A DNA stretch of 64,000 nucleotides from VMCP01 sp964527775. GTDB taxonomy: Bacteria; Bacteroidota; Bacteroidia; NS11-12g; UBA955. Below are positions 8,169 through 17,897 of this stretch, piece by piece. Within the stretch, counting starts at the first letter, position 1. Each line of letters opens with the position of its first letter. Under the pieces are notes generated by a model. That model saw only the letters and a program-made list of their open reading frames with translations. It searched no databases and was not told the origin of the DNA. Made by a program: the position numbers and the translations under genes. Location: the NCBI GenBank assembly GCA_964527775.1, contig CAZGQS010000001.1:62001-126000 (forward strand), written 5' to 3'.

Positions 8169-9479
8169 ATGAGAACGAAATCAGTAAAACAACCTAAAGT
8201 AAATGTCATCACCTTAGGGTGTAGCAAGAATATTGTAGACTCCGAAGTTATAATGGCCCAATTGAAGGCCAGCGACTTCGATGTAGAACACGAAGCACAA
8301 AAAGACGATTCAGATATTGTTATCATCAATACCTGTGGATTTATTGAAAATGCCAAGCAAGAGAGCATTGATACCATTTTGAGGTATGCCGAGGAGAAAA
8401 ATCAAGGCAATCTGGAGAAATTGTATGTAACCGGTTGCTTGTCGCATAGATACAAGGATGAACTAAGCAGTGAAATTCCCGAAGTAGATGCTTGGTTTGG
8501 TACCTTAGAGCTTCCCAATTTGTTGAGGACCGTGGGTGCTGATTACAAACATGAATTGTTAGGCGAACGACTGCAAACCACTCCTAAGCATTTTGCTTAT
8601 GTGAAGATATCAGAAGGATGTAACAGGCCCTGTTCATTCTGCGCTATTCCTTTGATGCGAGGCAATCACGTTTCCAAATCCATTGAGTTGTTGGAAACGG
8701 AAGTGAAAAATTTGGTTAAAAATGGAACCAAAGAAATCATGCTCATTGCACAAGATTCAACGTATTACGGTTTAGATTTATACGGAGAGCGCAAATTGGG
8801 AGAATTGATGAAGCGGTTGAGCGATGTTGAAGGTTTAGATTGGATGCGTTTGCATTATGCATATCCTTCCCAATTCCCAACGGATGTTTTAGATGTAATT
8901 CGGGAGCGCGACAACATCTGTAAATACCTAGATATGCCCATACAGCACATCACTGACAACGTCCTTAAAAGTATGAGACGCGGCATCACCAAGCGTCGAA
9001 CCTTGGAGTTGATCAAAGAGATTCGCGAGAAGGTTCCCGGTATTGCATTGAGAACGACCATTCTCGTGGGACACCCTGGCGAAACCGAACAAGACTTCGA
9101 AGAATTGATGCTCGCTCTTCAAGAAATTAAGTTTGAACGTTTGGGTGTATTTACGTATTCTCACGAAGACAACACTCACGCCTATACCCTAGAAGACATC
9201 ATCCCCGAAGAAGAAAAACAGCGCCGCGCCAATGCCATTATGGAGCAGCAAATGGATATTTCCTATGCATTCAATCAATCATTGGTAGGTACTACTCAAA
9301 AAGTACTGTTTGATCGCCTAGAGAATGATCATTTTGTTGGAAGAACCCAGTTCGATAGTCCTGAAGTAGACAACGAAGTGTGGCTGCCTGTAAATGGGAA
9401 CTATCTGAGAATTGGAGATTTTCAAAAAGTCAAAATATCAGCGGCATCGCACTATGATTTAACAGGGGAGTGGTTGTAA
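8169..9479 (+). CDS. rimO: Ribosomal protein S12 methylthiotransferase RimO
   Basis: Radical-SAM enzyme that adds a methylthio group to an Asp of ribosomal protein S12. The 436-residue protein has the three domains of the family: an N-terminal UPF0004 domain with the cluster Cys in TLGCSKN, NTCGFI and VTGCLS; a radical-SAM domain with CNRPCSFCAIP (CxxxCxxC); and a C-terminal TRAM domain. LGCSKNIVDSE distinguishes RimO from MiaB. It starts eight bases after ftsY, and its stop overlaps the bshC start by one base. Confidence 0.96.
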   Translation: MRTKSVKQPKVNVITLGCSKNIVDSEVIMAQLKASDFDVEHEAQKDDSDIVIINTCGFIENAKQESIDTILRYAEEKNQGNLEKLYVTGCLSHRYKDELSSEIPEVDAWFGTLELPNLLRTVGADYKHELLGERLQTTPKHFAYVKISEGCNRPCSFCAIPLMRGNHVSKSIELLETEVKNLVKNGTKEIMLIAQDSTYYGLDLYGERKLGELMKRLSDVEGLDWMRLHYAYPSQFPTDVLDVIRERDNICKYLDMPIQHITDNVLKSMRRGITKRRTLELIKEIREKVPGIALRTTILVGHPGETEQDFEELMLALQEIKFERLGVFTYSHEDNTHAYTLEDIIPEEEKQRRANAIMEQQMDISYAFNQSLVGTTQKVLFDRLENDHFVGRTQFDSPEVDNEVWLPVNGNYLRIGDFQKVKISAASHYDLTGEWL

Positions 9480-11053
9480 TGCAAGTTAAAAATGTTCCAT
9501 TTCCCAAAGGTTTTTTGTCACCCACCTTACAAAGGCTATCGCAAGAATCGATAGAAGGGTACAAACCTTATCCTTTAATGGGAATCAATGATTCGGTCGA
9601 CTCATTGAAGGAGCATTATTTAAAGCATTTTCCTATTGAACACAGAGAAATTCTGGTTTCTGTCATCCGAGATCAATATTCAGAAGTTGATTTGAGTCCT
9701 TCTCAAGAAGAAAATCTGACGAAATTATCTCAACCTGATGGAATAACGGTTACCACTGGACAACAAATTCACCCTTTTTTAGGACCACAATTTGTTTATA
9801 ATAAGGTTTTTACAGCCATTATAACTGCCTCTGAATTGGATGCAGTTCCCATTTTTTGGATGGCCACAGAAGATCATGATTTTGACGAAATAAAAACCGT
9901 CCATTTTTTAGGTAAGACCTATGATTGGGAAACCAATCAAACTGGCCCCGTAGGCAATTTTACCACCGAAGGGGTAGTAGTGATGATTGATCAAATGCTG
10001 ATTGATTTTCCCCATGATCAAAAATTAAAAAATCTACTTCAAGAACTTAAAGTTTTTTATGGCCCTGAAATTGTGTTGGCAGATGCCACTAGAATGGTGG
10101 TTCAATATTTCTGGGGACATACTGGCATCTTATGTTTAGACCCTAACAACGCCCATTTAAAAAGGTGTTCATCTGATATTTTCAGAAAAGAAATCTTGGG
10201 TGAATTCAAAAAATCGGTTGATATACATATTGAAGGGTTGAATAGAAACGAAATTCCGGTAAATATTCCCTCACGAGAAACTCATTTATTCTATTTCCCA
10301 GAAAGAGATGGTGTGTCTGAAAGATTGAGAATAGACCGAAAATCAGACGAGTTTGTTTCAGTAACAGGCGGTTATTCTTGGAGTCAGCAAGAGCTTCTGA
10401 ATGAAGTGTTGACTTCGCCAGAACGTTTTTCTCCCAATGTTCTATTGAGACCCATTTTTCAGCAGTGTATTCTTCCAAATGTAGTATACGTTGCAGGTCC
10501 GTCAGAGTTCATGTATTGGTTGGAATTGGGAAATTCTTTTGAGGATATGGGTGTAAAGGCGCCAAGACTGCAATTGCGTTTTTCAAGTCTATTTATATCC
10601 AAACAAAACCAAAAGCGCATAGATTCATTAAAATTAGACATCCCTATGGCCTTTAACGAGGATGTTTCTGTTGAAAGTCAATTAAAGGAACAATTTAACA
10701 AGAACTTTCAATTAGAAATGTTCCAATCTGAGCTTGGAACTCAATTTGAAAGAATTTGGAATGAATTGTACTCATTGAAGATACCTGATTTAAAGTCGCT
10801 CAAAAAATCACACGAGCAGATTCTGAAAGAATTAAAGGTAGTTGCTGTGAAATATAGAAATGGTGAATACGGCGAAAATGAGCTGTCTAAAGCGCTAAAA
10901 ATCTGGAATTCTCTTCAACAAGAGTTGTTCAACAAACATTTACCTCAAGAAAGAAGAGAATTTTTCTTAGAATCTGTGGTGAAATATGATTTATCTCAAA
11001 TAGATGAATCTGAGATTTGCAATCATTGTCAGTTATTGATTGTAAATATGTAG
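9479..11053 (+). CDS. bshC: Bacillithiol biosynthesis cysteine-adding enzyme BshC
   Basis: Adds cysteine to glucosaminyl-malate in the last step of bacillithiol synthesis. The 524-residue protein has the family motifs TVTTGQQIHPFLGPQFVYNK and PIFWMATEDHDFDEI, followed by a C-terminal coiled-coil region. Bacillithiol is the low-molecular-weight thiol of Firmicutes and many Bacteroidota. The ATG at 9479 overlaps the rimO stop (TAATG), so it is translationally coupled; a GTG at 9470 is a less likely start. No other bsh genes are in the window. Confidence 0.93.
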   Translation: MQVKNVPFPKGFLSPTLQRLSQESIEGYKPYPLMGINDSVDSLKEHYLKHFPIEHREILVSVIRDQYSEVDLSPSQEENLTKLSQPDGITVTTGQQIHPFLGPQFVYNKVFTAIITASELDAVPIFWMATEDHDFDEIKTVHFLGKTYDWETNQTGPVGNFTTEGVVVMIDQMLIDFPHDQKLKNLLQELKVFYGPEIVLADATRMVVQYFWGHTGILCLDPNNAHLKRCSSDIFRKEILGEFKKSVDIHIEGLNRNEIPVNIPSRETHLFYFPERDGVSERLRIDRKSDEFVSVTGGYSWSQQELLNEVLTSPERFSPNVLLRPIFQQCILPNVVYVAGPSEFMYWLELGNSFEDMGVKAPRLQLRFSSLFISKQNQKRIDSLKLDIPMAFNEDVSVESQLKEQFNKNFQLEMFQSELGTQFERIWNELYSLKIPDLKSLKKSHEQILKELKVVAVKYRNGEYGENELSKALKIWNSLQQELFNKHLPQERREFFLESVVKYDLSQIDESEICNHCQLLIVNM

Positions 11054-11074
11054 TTTTTCTGTCATAAAGTTGAT

Positions 11075-11082
11075 TATATTCG
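11075..11082 (+). promoter_or_regulatory. -7-like element TATATTCG before the SulP gene
   Basis: TATATTCG differs by one base from TAnnTTTG and ends six bases before the ATG at 11089. If used, the transcript would be leaderless or nearly so. Confidence 0.4.
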
Positions 11083-11088
11083 TAATCA

Positions 11089-12684
11089 ATGGTATTGACT
11101 CATTTAAAGAAAGATTTATCGGCATCGTTGGTAGTGTTTTTAGTAGCGCTCCCACTGTGTATTGGTATTTCCATGTCTTCTGGTGGTACTCCCATTCAGG
11201 GAATTATGGCCGGTGTAATTGGTGGAATTGTGGTGGGTTTGTTGAGTGGGTCAAACGTCTCAGTTTCTGGTCCAGCAGCAGGTTTAATTTCAATAGTGGC
11301 TGTTGCCATTGGAGAACTGGGGATCGCTCATAAGGGTCAAGCCTTAGAATATTTTGCAATGGCTTTATTGTTAGCTGGGTTGATACAAATTGCTTTAGGG
11401 GCATTAAAAGCGGGATTTATTGGTGATTTCATTCCTGTATCTGTCATCAAAGGAATGTTGGCTGCTATTGGAATTATTCTGATTTTAAAGGAGGTTCCCC
11501 ACTTATTTGGTTATGATAATGACATTGAAGGAGATTGGGCTTTCAAACAGATAGATGGGCACAATACTTTTTCCGAAATTTTCTATTCATTAAAACAGAT
11601 TACCCCGTTAGCGGTAATTATTGGGTTTACAGGATTAGCCGTTCAACGAATATGGGAACTTCCCCAAATTAAAAATAGAGTTTGGGCACAATCAATTCCT
11701 CCGGCTTTATTGGCGGTTATTTTTGGGATTGTAATCAATATTTTAGCACCCATTGATGGTTACTTTTCAAAGATTACTGATCCGGAACACATGGTGAGAG
11801 TGCCTGTGCTTTCAAATTCTGGGAATTTATGGGAATCATTGAACGGGTTGGTTGGAGAATTTCATTTACCTGAATTTAAAGGCATGTTAGAACCGGGAAT
11901 TTGGTATTATGCTTTTTTGATTGCTATTGTTGCGAGCATTGAGAGTCTTTTGAGTTTAGAAGCCGGAGATAAAATTGATCCTCAAAAAAGAACATCACCC
12001 GCAAATCGTGAGTTATTCGCTCAAGGAGTAGGAAATACTTTGGCTGGCTTGATAGGTGCTATGCCAATTACGGCGGTGATTGTTAGAACATCTGCAAATG
12101 TTAATTCAGGCTCTAAAACTAAGTTGAGTGCCATTTTTCATGGAATATGGTTGCTGTTATTCGTGCTTCTCGCTCCTGGTTTAATGAACTTGATTCCCAA
12201 ATCTGCTTTGGCGGCGATTTTGATTTTTGTAGGTTATAAATTAGCAAAGCCTTCGTTATTTAAAGATCAATTTCAAAAAGGATGGAACAACTTTTTACCC
12301 TTCATTGCTACAGTGATTGCCATTGTTTTAACCAATTTGTTGTTGGGTGTAATAATTGGACTTGTACTTGGTTATTTTTTCATTTTGAGAAGCAATTATC
12401 ACAAAGCTTTCAGTGTGGTTAAGTATCAAGATTCTACCTTGCTGCGTTTTCATCATCATACCACTTTCTTGAATAAATCAATTTTGAAAAAACATCTGAA
12501 TAATGTTCACTCAGGGGAATCGCTCATCTTGGATTTTTCAAACTGCACTTTCATAGATTCAGACATTGTTGAAGTGGTGAATGATTTTAAAACCCATGCT
12601 TCTTTTTCAAACATAAACCTTGAGTTTAAATTCCAAAACGAGTCTCAGAAAGAAAAGTTCAAACTAAAATTCAATGATTTATGA
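11089..12684 (+). CDS. SulP family inorganic anion transporter (bicarbonate or sulfate)
   Basis: A 531-residue SulP/SLC26 transporter. Hydrophobic segments run to about residue 435. The N-terminal part carries the family region SASLVVFLVALPLCIGISMSS, and a cytoplasmic STAS domain follows at the end (SGESLILDFSNCTFIDSDIV). The last four bases overlap a beta-carbonic anhydrase start. Pairing of a SulP protein with a carbonic anhydrase, as neighbours or fusions, is known in several bacteria and suggests bicarbonate or carbonate transport instead of sulfate. The substrate assignment is inference from this context. Confidence 0.88.
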   Translation: MVLTHLKKDLSASLVVFLVALPLCIGISMSSGGTPIQGIMAGVIGGIVVGLLSGSNVSVSGPAAGLISIVAVAIGELGIAHKGQALEYFAMALLLAGLIQIALGALKAGFIGDFIPVSVIKGMLAAIGIILILKEVPHLFGYDNDIEGDWAFKQIDGHNTFSEIFYSLKQITPLAVIIGFTGLAVQRIWELPQIKNRVWAQSIPPALLAVIFGIVINILAPIDGYFSKITDPEHMVRVPVLSNSGNLWESLNGLVGEFHLPEFKGMLEPGIWYYAFLIAIVASIESLLSLEAGDKIDPQKRTSPANRELFAQGVGNTLAGLIGAMPITAVIVRTSANVNSGSKTKLSAIFHGIWLLLFVLLAPGLMNLIPKSALAAILIFVGYKLAKPSLFKDQFQKGWNNFLPFIATVIAIVLTNLLLGVIIGLVLGYFFILRSNYHKAFSVVKYQDSTLLRFHHHTTFLNKSILKKHLNNVHSGESLILDFSNCTFIDSDIVEVVNDFKTHASFSNINLEFKFQNESQKEKFKLKFNDL

Positions 12685-13319
12685 CCGATAAAGAAAAGTT
12701 GTTTCTCTGCAATCAAGCATGGGCTCAAGAAAAATTAGATGTAGATAGCGACTATTTTACCCGTTTAGCTAAAGACCAAAATCCAGATTATCTCTGGATT
12801 GGTTGTAGCGATAGTAGGGTGCCTGCCAACGAAATCATTGGGGCACAACCTGGTGAACTTTTTGTGCATCGAAATATAGCCAATTTGGTTGTCCATACAG
12901 ATTTAAATCTGTTATCTGTTTTGGATTTTGCAGTTACACATTTGAAAGTAAAACATATTATTCTTTGCGGACATACTGGCTGTGGAGGAGTGAAGGCCGC
13001 TATGACACATAATAATTTTGACTTAATGAACAAATGGCTGAGAAACTTAAAAGAAGTTTATTTTCATCATAGAGAGGAAATTGACTCTATTCAAAATGAA
13101 GAGGAACGAGTAGATCGCTTTGTGGAAATCAATGTGGTTGAACAGGTTCAAAACTTAGCTAAAACCAGTGTGGTACAAAAATCTTGGCAAAGACATCAAC
13201 TACCCTTGATTCACGGCTGGGTATATGACATGAATACCGGCTTGTTAAAAAGCGTAGTGGAAATGGGGCACGATAGTGAAATCGACCCCATCTTCAAATT
13301 TGACAGTTTTGGATTTTAA
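12681..13319 (+). CDS. can: Beta-class carbonic anhydrase
   Basis: Zinc enzyme interconverting CO2 and bicarbonate, 212 residues. The zinc and catalytic residues are visible in CSDSRVPANEI (Cys, Asp-Arg dyad) and HTGCGGVKAA (His and second Cys). The C-terminal part resembles the E. coli Can type. The start ATG overlaps the end of the SulP gene (ATGA), showing translational coupling and a joint role in inorganic carbon handling. Its stop codon overlaps the stop of the convergent terC gene by three bases. Confidence 0.94.
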   Translation: MTDKEKLFLCNQAWAQEKLDVDSDYFTRLAKDQNPDYLWIGCSDSRVPANEIIGAQPGELFVHRNIANLVVHTDLNLLSVLDFAVTHLKVKHIILCGHTGCGGVKAAMTHNNFDLMNKWLRNLKEVYFHHREEIDSIQNEEERVDRFVEINVVEQVQNLAKTSVVQKSWQRHQLPLIHGWVYDMNTGLLKSVVEMGHDSEIDPIFKFDSFGF

Positions 13320-14020
13320 GAATTATTGGAATTGAATTTGTCAACCCGCAAATTGATCATTTCAATGGTAAATGCAAAAGCCATTGAGAAGTAGATATAT
13401 CCTTTGTTGATTTCCTGATCAAGTCCTTCCGCAAGAAGAGAAACGCCAATCAATACCAAAAAGGCCAATGCCAATATTTTAACTGAAGGGTTTCCATTTA
13501 CAAAGTCCGCAATGGTTGTTGCAGCCAATAGCATGACCACCATAGAAATAACAACTGCTGCAATCATCACCCACAGGTGATCTGCCATTCCTACTGCGGT
13601 GATAACCGAATCCAAACTAAAAATGATGTTGATTAAGCTCATTTGTAGTAACATGGAAGTCCAGCCGCTGGCTTGATTTCGGGGTTGATCTTCAACCTTT
13701 CCGCCTTTCATTTTCAAGTGTATTTCATGAACACTTTGGTAGATCAAGAACAATCCGCCAACCAATAATAATAGGTCTTTTCCTGAAATATCATGTCCGT
13801 AAGCTGAAAAAAGTGGATGTTCTTGTTTTTGAATCCAACTCAATCCAAACAACATTAAAATACGAATCACCATTCCCAGCATTAAGCCTAAGTTGCGTGC
13901 GTTTTTCTGTTTTTCGGGCGACATTTTCCCGGCCAAGATGGTGATGAAAATGATGTTGTCAATACCCAAGACAATTTCTAAAATGGTCAGGGTGAATAAG
14001 CTAATGATTATTTCGTTCAT
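13316..14020 (-). CDS. TerC family integral membrane protein
   Basis: A 234-residue polytopic membrane protein of the TerC/Alx family. Key motifs are EIVLGIDNIIFITILAGKM near the N-terminus and IIFSLDSVITAVGMADH in the middle; their Asp residues are the family's metal-binding acids. Members are linked to metal ion, chiefly manganese, export to the secretion pathway and to tellurite or pH response. The start ATG overlaps the miaA stop (ATGA) on the same strand, so it is the last gene of a three-gene unit. Confidence 0.9.
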   Translation of the reverse strand: MNEIIISLFTLTILEIVLGIDNIIFITILAGKMSPEKQKNARNLGLMLGMVIRILMLFGLSWIQKQEHPLFSAYGHDISGKDLLLLVGGLFLIYQSVHEIHLKMKGGKVEDQPRNQASGWTSMLLQMSLINIIFSLDSVITAVGMADHLWVMIAAVVISMVVMLLAATTIADFVNGNPSVKILALAFLVLIGVSLLAEGLDQEINKGYIYFSMAFAFTIEMINLRVDKFNSNNS

Positions 14021-14901
14021 TTATATAGAGTTAAAATTTGATGAGAGGTTAGTTCGGGGGTATTCCATTGATTCTTGAACCAAGTAATTTGACGTTTGGC
14101 GTAATTTCTGGTTTTTTGTTTAATCTTCTCAATGGCTTGATCTAAGGTGCAATTTCCGTCAAAAAAGTCAAACATTTCAGTATAACCTACTGTTTTTAAT
14201 GGGTTTAATTCGCGAAAGTCAAACAGGCCCTCGGCTTCCTTTTGAAATCCCATTTGTATCATCTGATCCACTCTAGAATTTATTTGGGCATAAAGATCTC
14301 TTCTTTCTATATTTAAAAAACACAAAGAACTCTCGTATTCAAAGGGTTCACCTTTGCCAGATGCAATCTCAGACAGGGGCTTTTCATGGGTGAGTAACAA
14401 TTCCAAAGCTCTGATGACTCTCATCGGATTTTTCAAGTCAATTCCTGCAGCCCCTATGGGGTCTAATTGAGATAATTTTAAAGCTAAAACATCAAGTCCC
14501 TTATCTGTGAATTCTTTATTCAGTGAATCTCTCAATTCTGGTGGGTTGTAGGAAAAATCGTCCAATCCATTGAAAAATGCGTTAAAATACAGGCCTGTTC
14601 CGCCCACCAAAATTACACTGCCATGTTTTTGTATGATTTCTCTTGCCTTTGACCTCGCCTGATCTTGGAAGTCTTTTGCAGTAAAAGAATCATGAATGCT
14701 TTGAGTTGCAATAAAATGATGAGGCACAGCGTTTAGCTCTTCCTCACTCGGCCTTCCCACACCTATGCTGAGTTCTTTGTAAACCTGCCTAGAATCAACA
14801 GAAATAAGCTCTGTTTTTAGTTGTTGAGCAATTTTTATGGCCAAAGCCGTCTTTCCGACCCCCGTTGGGCCTCCAATTGCAATAACGGGCGGGTGCGGCA
14901 T
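14017..14901 (-). CDS. miaA: tRNA dimethylallyltransferase MiaA
   Basis: Transfers a dimethylallyl group to A37 of tRNAs reading UNN codons. The 294-residue protein has the P-loop GGPTGVGKTALA, the substrate motif DSRQVYKELSIGVGRP and the C-terminal NYAKRQITWFKN. It lies between a pRiA4b-like gene 11 bases upstream and terC, which overlaps its stop. Confidence 0.95.
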   Translation of the reverse strand: MPHPPVIAIGGPTGVGKTALAIKIAQQLKTELISVDSRQVYKELSIGVGRPSEEELNAVPHHFIATQSIHDSFTAKDFQDQARSKAREIIQKHGSVILVGGTGLYFNAFFNGLDDFSYNPPELRDSLNKEFTDKGLDVLALKLSQLDPIGAAGIDLKNPMRVIRALELLLTHEKPLSEIASGKGEPFEYESSLCFLNIERRDLYAQINSRVDQMIQMGFQKEAEGLFDFRELNPLKTVGYTEMFDFFDGNCTLDQAIEKIKQKTRNYAKRQITWFKNQWNTPELTSHQILTLYK

Positions 14902-14912
14902 GAAATAAATGA

Positions 14913-15527
14913 TTACTCTTCGTCTTTGAAGTTGAATTCATCGTCTTCCGATTCTTCATCGTCAGAGAATTCATCGTCATCGTCGTCTGAATCAACGCCT
15001 TCTTGTTCTAAACTATTGAATTCGGCGGTTAATTCGTTTTGTATTCCTTTCGATGCCAATATTTTAGCTGCAATTACATCAAATTCACTATCATCCAGCA
15101 TTTTGAACTTTGAATCTTCACGTTGACGAGGAGATTTTCCTTCCGATTTTACCAACAAAGGATAGGTTGCATCTGCTTTCGGATCTTCAATACTCTGAAG
15201 TTCACAAAGGAGAGTCCAATTGGCTAAATAATCGGTAACATAAATAAAGCGCTGATGCGGGTCGTTGATATAGTCCCTCAATCGAGCCATATCCATGGTC
15301 ATGGTTGGTAGCTCGCTTTCGCCCTCGGTCATGTCTTCGAGCATGATTTCAAACAACCGCTTCCAACGACTGTCACTGATATAGAAGCTTGCTAACTCCT
15401 TGCCATCAAATCCAATAGCGTTTTGAATGGCATCGTGAAGTTGTTTGAAAGTTTGCGATGGCTTGATGTCTATCCATCGAATTACATCGTCTTGATTTTC
15501 GAACCAAATTTTGAAGCGGTAAACCAT
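14913..15527 (-). CDS. pRiA4b ORF-3-like (TnpR-type) hypothetical protein with acidic tail
   Basis: A 204-residue protein whose N-terminal two thirds (VYRFKIWFENQDDVIRWIDI, then IQNAIGFDGKELASFYISD) match the pRiA4b ORF-3/IS1096 TnpR-like fold, a widespread domain of unknown role found on chromosomes as well as mobile elements. The last 30 residues are a run of Asp, Glu and Ser. The ATG at 15527 is preferred: an in-frame extension to 15644 runs into the opposite-strand receptor gene. No transposase is nearby, so there is no sign of a mobile element. Confidence 0.75.
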   Translation of the reverse strand: MVYRFKIWFENQDDVIRWIDIKPSQTFKQLHDAIQNAIGFDGKELASFYISDSRWKRLFEIMLEDMTEGESELPTMTMDMARLRDYINDPHQRFIYVTDYLANWTLLCELQSIEDPKADATYPLLVKSEGKSPRQREDSKFKMLDDSEFDVIAAKILASKGIQNELTAEFNSLEQEGVDSDDDDDEFSDDEESEDDEFNFKDEE

Positions 15528-15595
15528 AAATTGCAAATTTAGCAAATTCCTAGGTAAATCAACGGCCAAACCTTTATCTTCGCAATCCTTTGAAA

Positions 15596-17890
15596 ATGTT
15601 TCGTGTAATTTTGTTCTTTTTTCTGGGGATGTTTGCTCGCACAAGCTTCGCCCAGACCACCGAATTAGGTGATATCCGTGGATTTGTATACAGCGCTGAA
15701 AATGGAGATCGCATAGCCTCAGCCAATATTTTTGTGGCAGAAAAATCGCTCATTGCCCAAACAGATGTAGACGGCTTTTTTGCTCTTCCAAACCTTCCTC
15801 AAGGTGAATACTCCGTTTTTTGTTTTAAAGCGGGATATGACACCCTGTTTCAAAAAGTGATGGTTAAACCCGGAGCTAACGCCAAGCGCGACTTCTTTTT
15901 AACCCAAATTCAAAGCATTGAGGCTGTAGAAATATCCGTCCGCGGAAAATCAAAAGACGCTCAAGTTTCCGTTCAAAACGTAAATGCCAAAGTGTTGGCT
16001 AAACTACCCGCTATTGGTGCTGAGCCAGATCTAGTGCAATACCTACAAGTTTTGCCAGGAGTGGTATTCAGCGGTGATCAGGGCGGACAATTATACATTC
16101 GTGGAGGCTCACCAGTGATGAACCGCGTCATGATTGACGGAATGACCATTTACAATCCATTTCACAGCATAGGGTTATTTTCGGTATTTGATCCCGATAT
16201 GATGGACAATGCCGATGTTTACACCGCTGGATTTGGCGCCGAATATGGCGGACGAGTATCTGCCGTTATTGATGTTAAAACACGCGATGGTGACAGAAAC
16301 AGGCTAAGAACCAAAGTGGGAGTGACTACATTCACCTCTAAAATTCTACTTGAAGGTCCTATCAAAAAGTTTAAAGCTGGCCAAAGCAATTCGAGCTTCG
16401 CCGTTTCTTACCGCAATTCATACCTCAGACAGAGCTCACAGCTGTTTTATCAATACGCCGATCCCGACAAATTACCCTATAATTTTGGTGATTTATTCAT
16501 CAAATTTTCTGCAAATTCTGCGAACGGAGGCTATTCAAAACTGTACGGATTTTATTTCTCTGACATTGTTTCATTTCCCAATACCACCACCTATAAGTGG
16601 GGGTCTTATGGAGTTGGAGGAAAGTTTCTAGTGGTTCCAGAACAGGCAAAAACCAAGGTAGATGGATATTTCCTATATTCAAACTACAAAATTGAACAAA
16701 TTGAAAAAGACAATCGTCCCCGCAGTAGCGATATTGGCGGTTTTAATTTGGGAATGAACTTTGGTTACAATTTCCGAAGGGATGCTTTCAAATGGGGCGT
16801 TGAAATCAATGGGTTTCAAACCAATTTCCAAATTTATAATTCAAACAATCGCAAAATTTCACAGTTGGAAAGCACCACTGAAATCAACGGATTTGCGAAT
16901 TATAAAATTGCACGTAAAAAGTTCATCGCCGATATGGGATTGCGAACCCAGTACTACGCCTCATTGGGTAACGGAACTTTGGAGCCTCGCCTACAGTTGC
17001 GTTACATGCCTTTGCCTGGTTGGGGACTTAAACTCGCAGTAGGTTCATATTCCCAGAATTTACTGTCGGCCATTTCAGATAGAGATGTTGTGAATCTTTT
17101 TTACGGATTTTTATCTGGACCCGATAATCTTCCTGAAAACTTCAATGGGAAGCCGGTAACTCATAGATTGCAAAAAGCCCGTCATGCAGTTATTGGTACC
17201 GACTATAGACTTTCAAAACATTTGACGTTAAATATTGAATCGTTCATAAAATTGTTCGATCAAATCACCAACATCAATAGAGACAAACTCTTCGATGACG
17301 ATGAATTCAATGCTGATAAACCTGCACGTTTGAAACAAGATTTTGTGATTGAAACGGGAGATGCTTACGGCGGAGATATATCCCTCAAATATGCGAACAA
17401 AGGTTGGTATATCTGGTCGGTTTACAGTTTAACCTATGTTAATCGTTTTGATGGAATTCAAACCTATCAGCCTATTTTTGACCGCCGACACAATGCCAAT
17501 ATTGTGGTGAGTTATGAATTTGACAAAAAGAATCCAACAGACGTGTCTTTCCGTTGGAACTTCGGAAGTGGTTTCCCTTTCACACAAACCCAAGGTTTTT
17601 ATGAAAAGTACAACTTCAAAGATGGATTAGCCACTGATTACACCTCTTCAAACGGAAATCTTGGAATTCTATACAGCGACATCAATCAAGGCAGATTGCC
17701 CTATTACCACAGGCTAGACTTCTCCATTTCTCGTAAATGGCGCATGTCTCAGGGCAGAACCTTCAACGCTATTTTCTCAATCGTAAACGTCTACAATCGC
17801 GCGAACATCTTCTACTTTGACCGTATCCGCAACATTCGCGTAGACCAGTTGCCATTCTTGCCTTCTTTGGGATGTAATTATCAGTTTTGA
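15596..17890 (+). CDS. TonB-dependent receptor with carboxypeptidase-regulatory-like N-terminal domain
   Basis: Outer-membrane receptor of about 764 residues. A signal peptide (MFRVILFFFLGMFARTSFAQ) is followed by a carboxypeptidase-regulatory-like domain (GDIRGFVYSAENGDRIASA to about residue 105), a plug domain with LPGVVFSGDQGGQLYIRGG and MIDGMTIYNPFHSIG, and a beta-barrel ending in aromatic NYQF. No SusD partner is present, so this is not a Sus-type glycan locus; the substrate is unknown. The ATG at 15596 is preferred to an upstream TTG. A -7-like TATCTTCG lies at 15576-15583. The heptamer repeat array begins eight bases after the stop. Confidence 0.9.
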   Translation: MFRVILFFFLGMFARTSFAQTTELGDIRGFVYSAENGDRIASANIFVAEKSLIAQTDVDGFFALPNLPQGEYSVFCFKAGYDTLFQKVMVKPGANAKRDFFLTQIQSIEAVEISVRGKSKDAQVSVQNVNAKVLAKLPAIGAEPDLVQYLQVLPGVVFSGDQGGQLYIRGGSPVMNRVMIDGMTIYNPFHSIGLFSVFDPDMMDNADVYTAGFGAEYGGRVSAVIDVKTRDGDRNRLRTKVGVTTFTSKILLEGPIKKFKAGQSNSSFAVSYRNSYLRQSSQLFYQYADPDKLPYNFGDLFIKFSANSANGGYSKLYGFYFSDIVSFPNTTTYKWGSYGVGGKFLVVPEQAKTKVDGYFLYSNYKIEQIEKDNRPRSSDIGGFNLGMNFGYNFRRDAFKWGVEINGFQTNFQIYNSNNRKISQLESTTEINGFANYKIARKKFIADMGLRTQYYASLGNGTLEPRLQLRYMPLPGWGLKLAVGSYSQNLLSAISDRDVVNLFYGFLSGPDNLPENFNGKPVTHRLQKARHAVIGTDYRLSKHLTLNIESFIKLFDQITNINRDKLFDDDEFNADKPARLKQDFVIETGDAYGGDISLKYANKGWYIWSVYSLTYVNRFDGIQTYQPIFDRRHNANIVVSYEFDKKNPTDVSFRWNFGSGFPFTQTQGFYEKYNFKDGLATDYTSSNGNLGILYSDINQGRLPYYHRLDFSISRKWRMSQGRTFNAIFSIVNVYNRANIFYFDRIRNIRVDQLPFLPSLGCNYQF

Positions 17891-17897
17891 TTTCGGG

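Noticed and set aside
14913..15527. Insertion sequence suggested by the IS1096 TnpR-like domain
   Set aside because: No transposase, terminal inverted repeats or target duplications are seen; this domain is common as a chromosomal gene.
15596..17890. SusC-type glycan uptake receptor
   Set aside because: No SusD-like gene, glycoside hydrolase or matching regulator is adjacent, and the 764-residue length is short for SusC.
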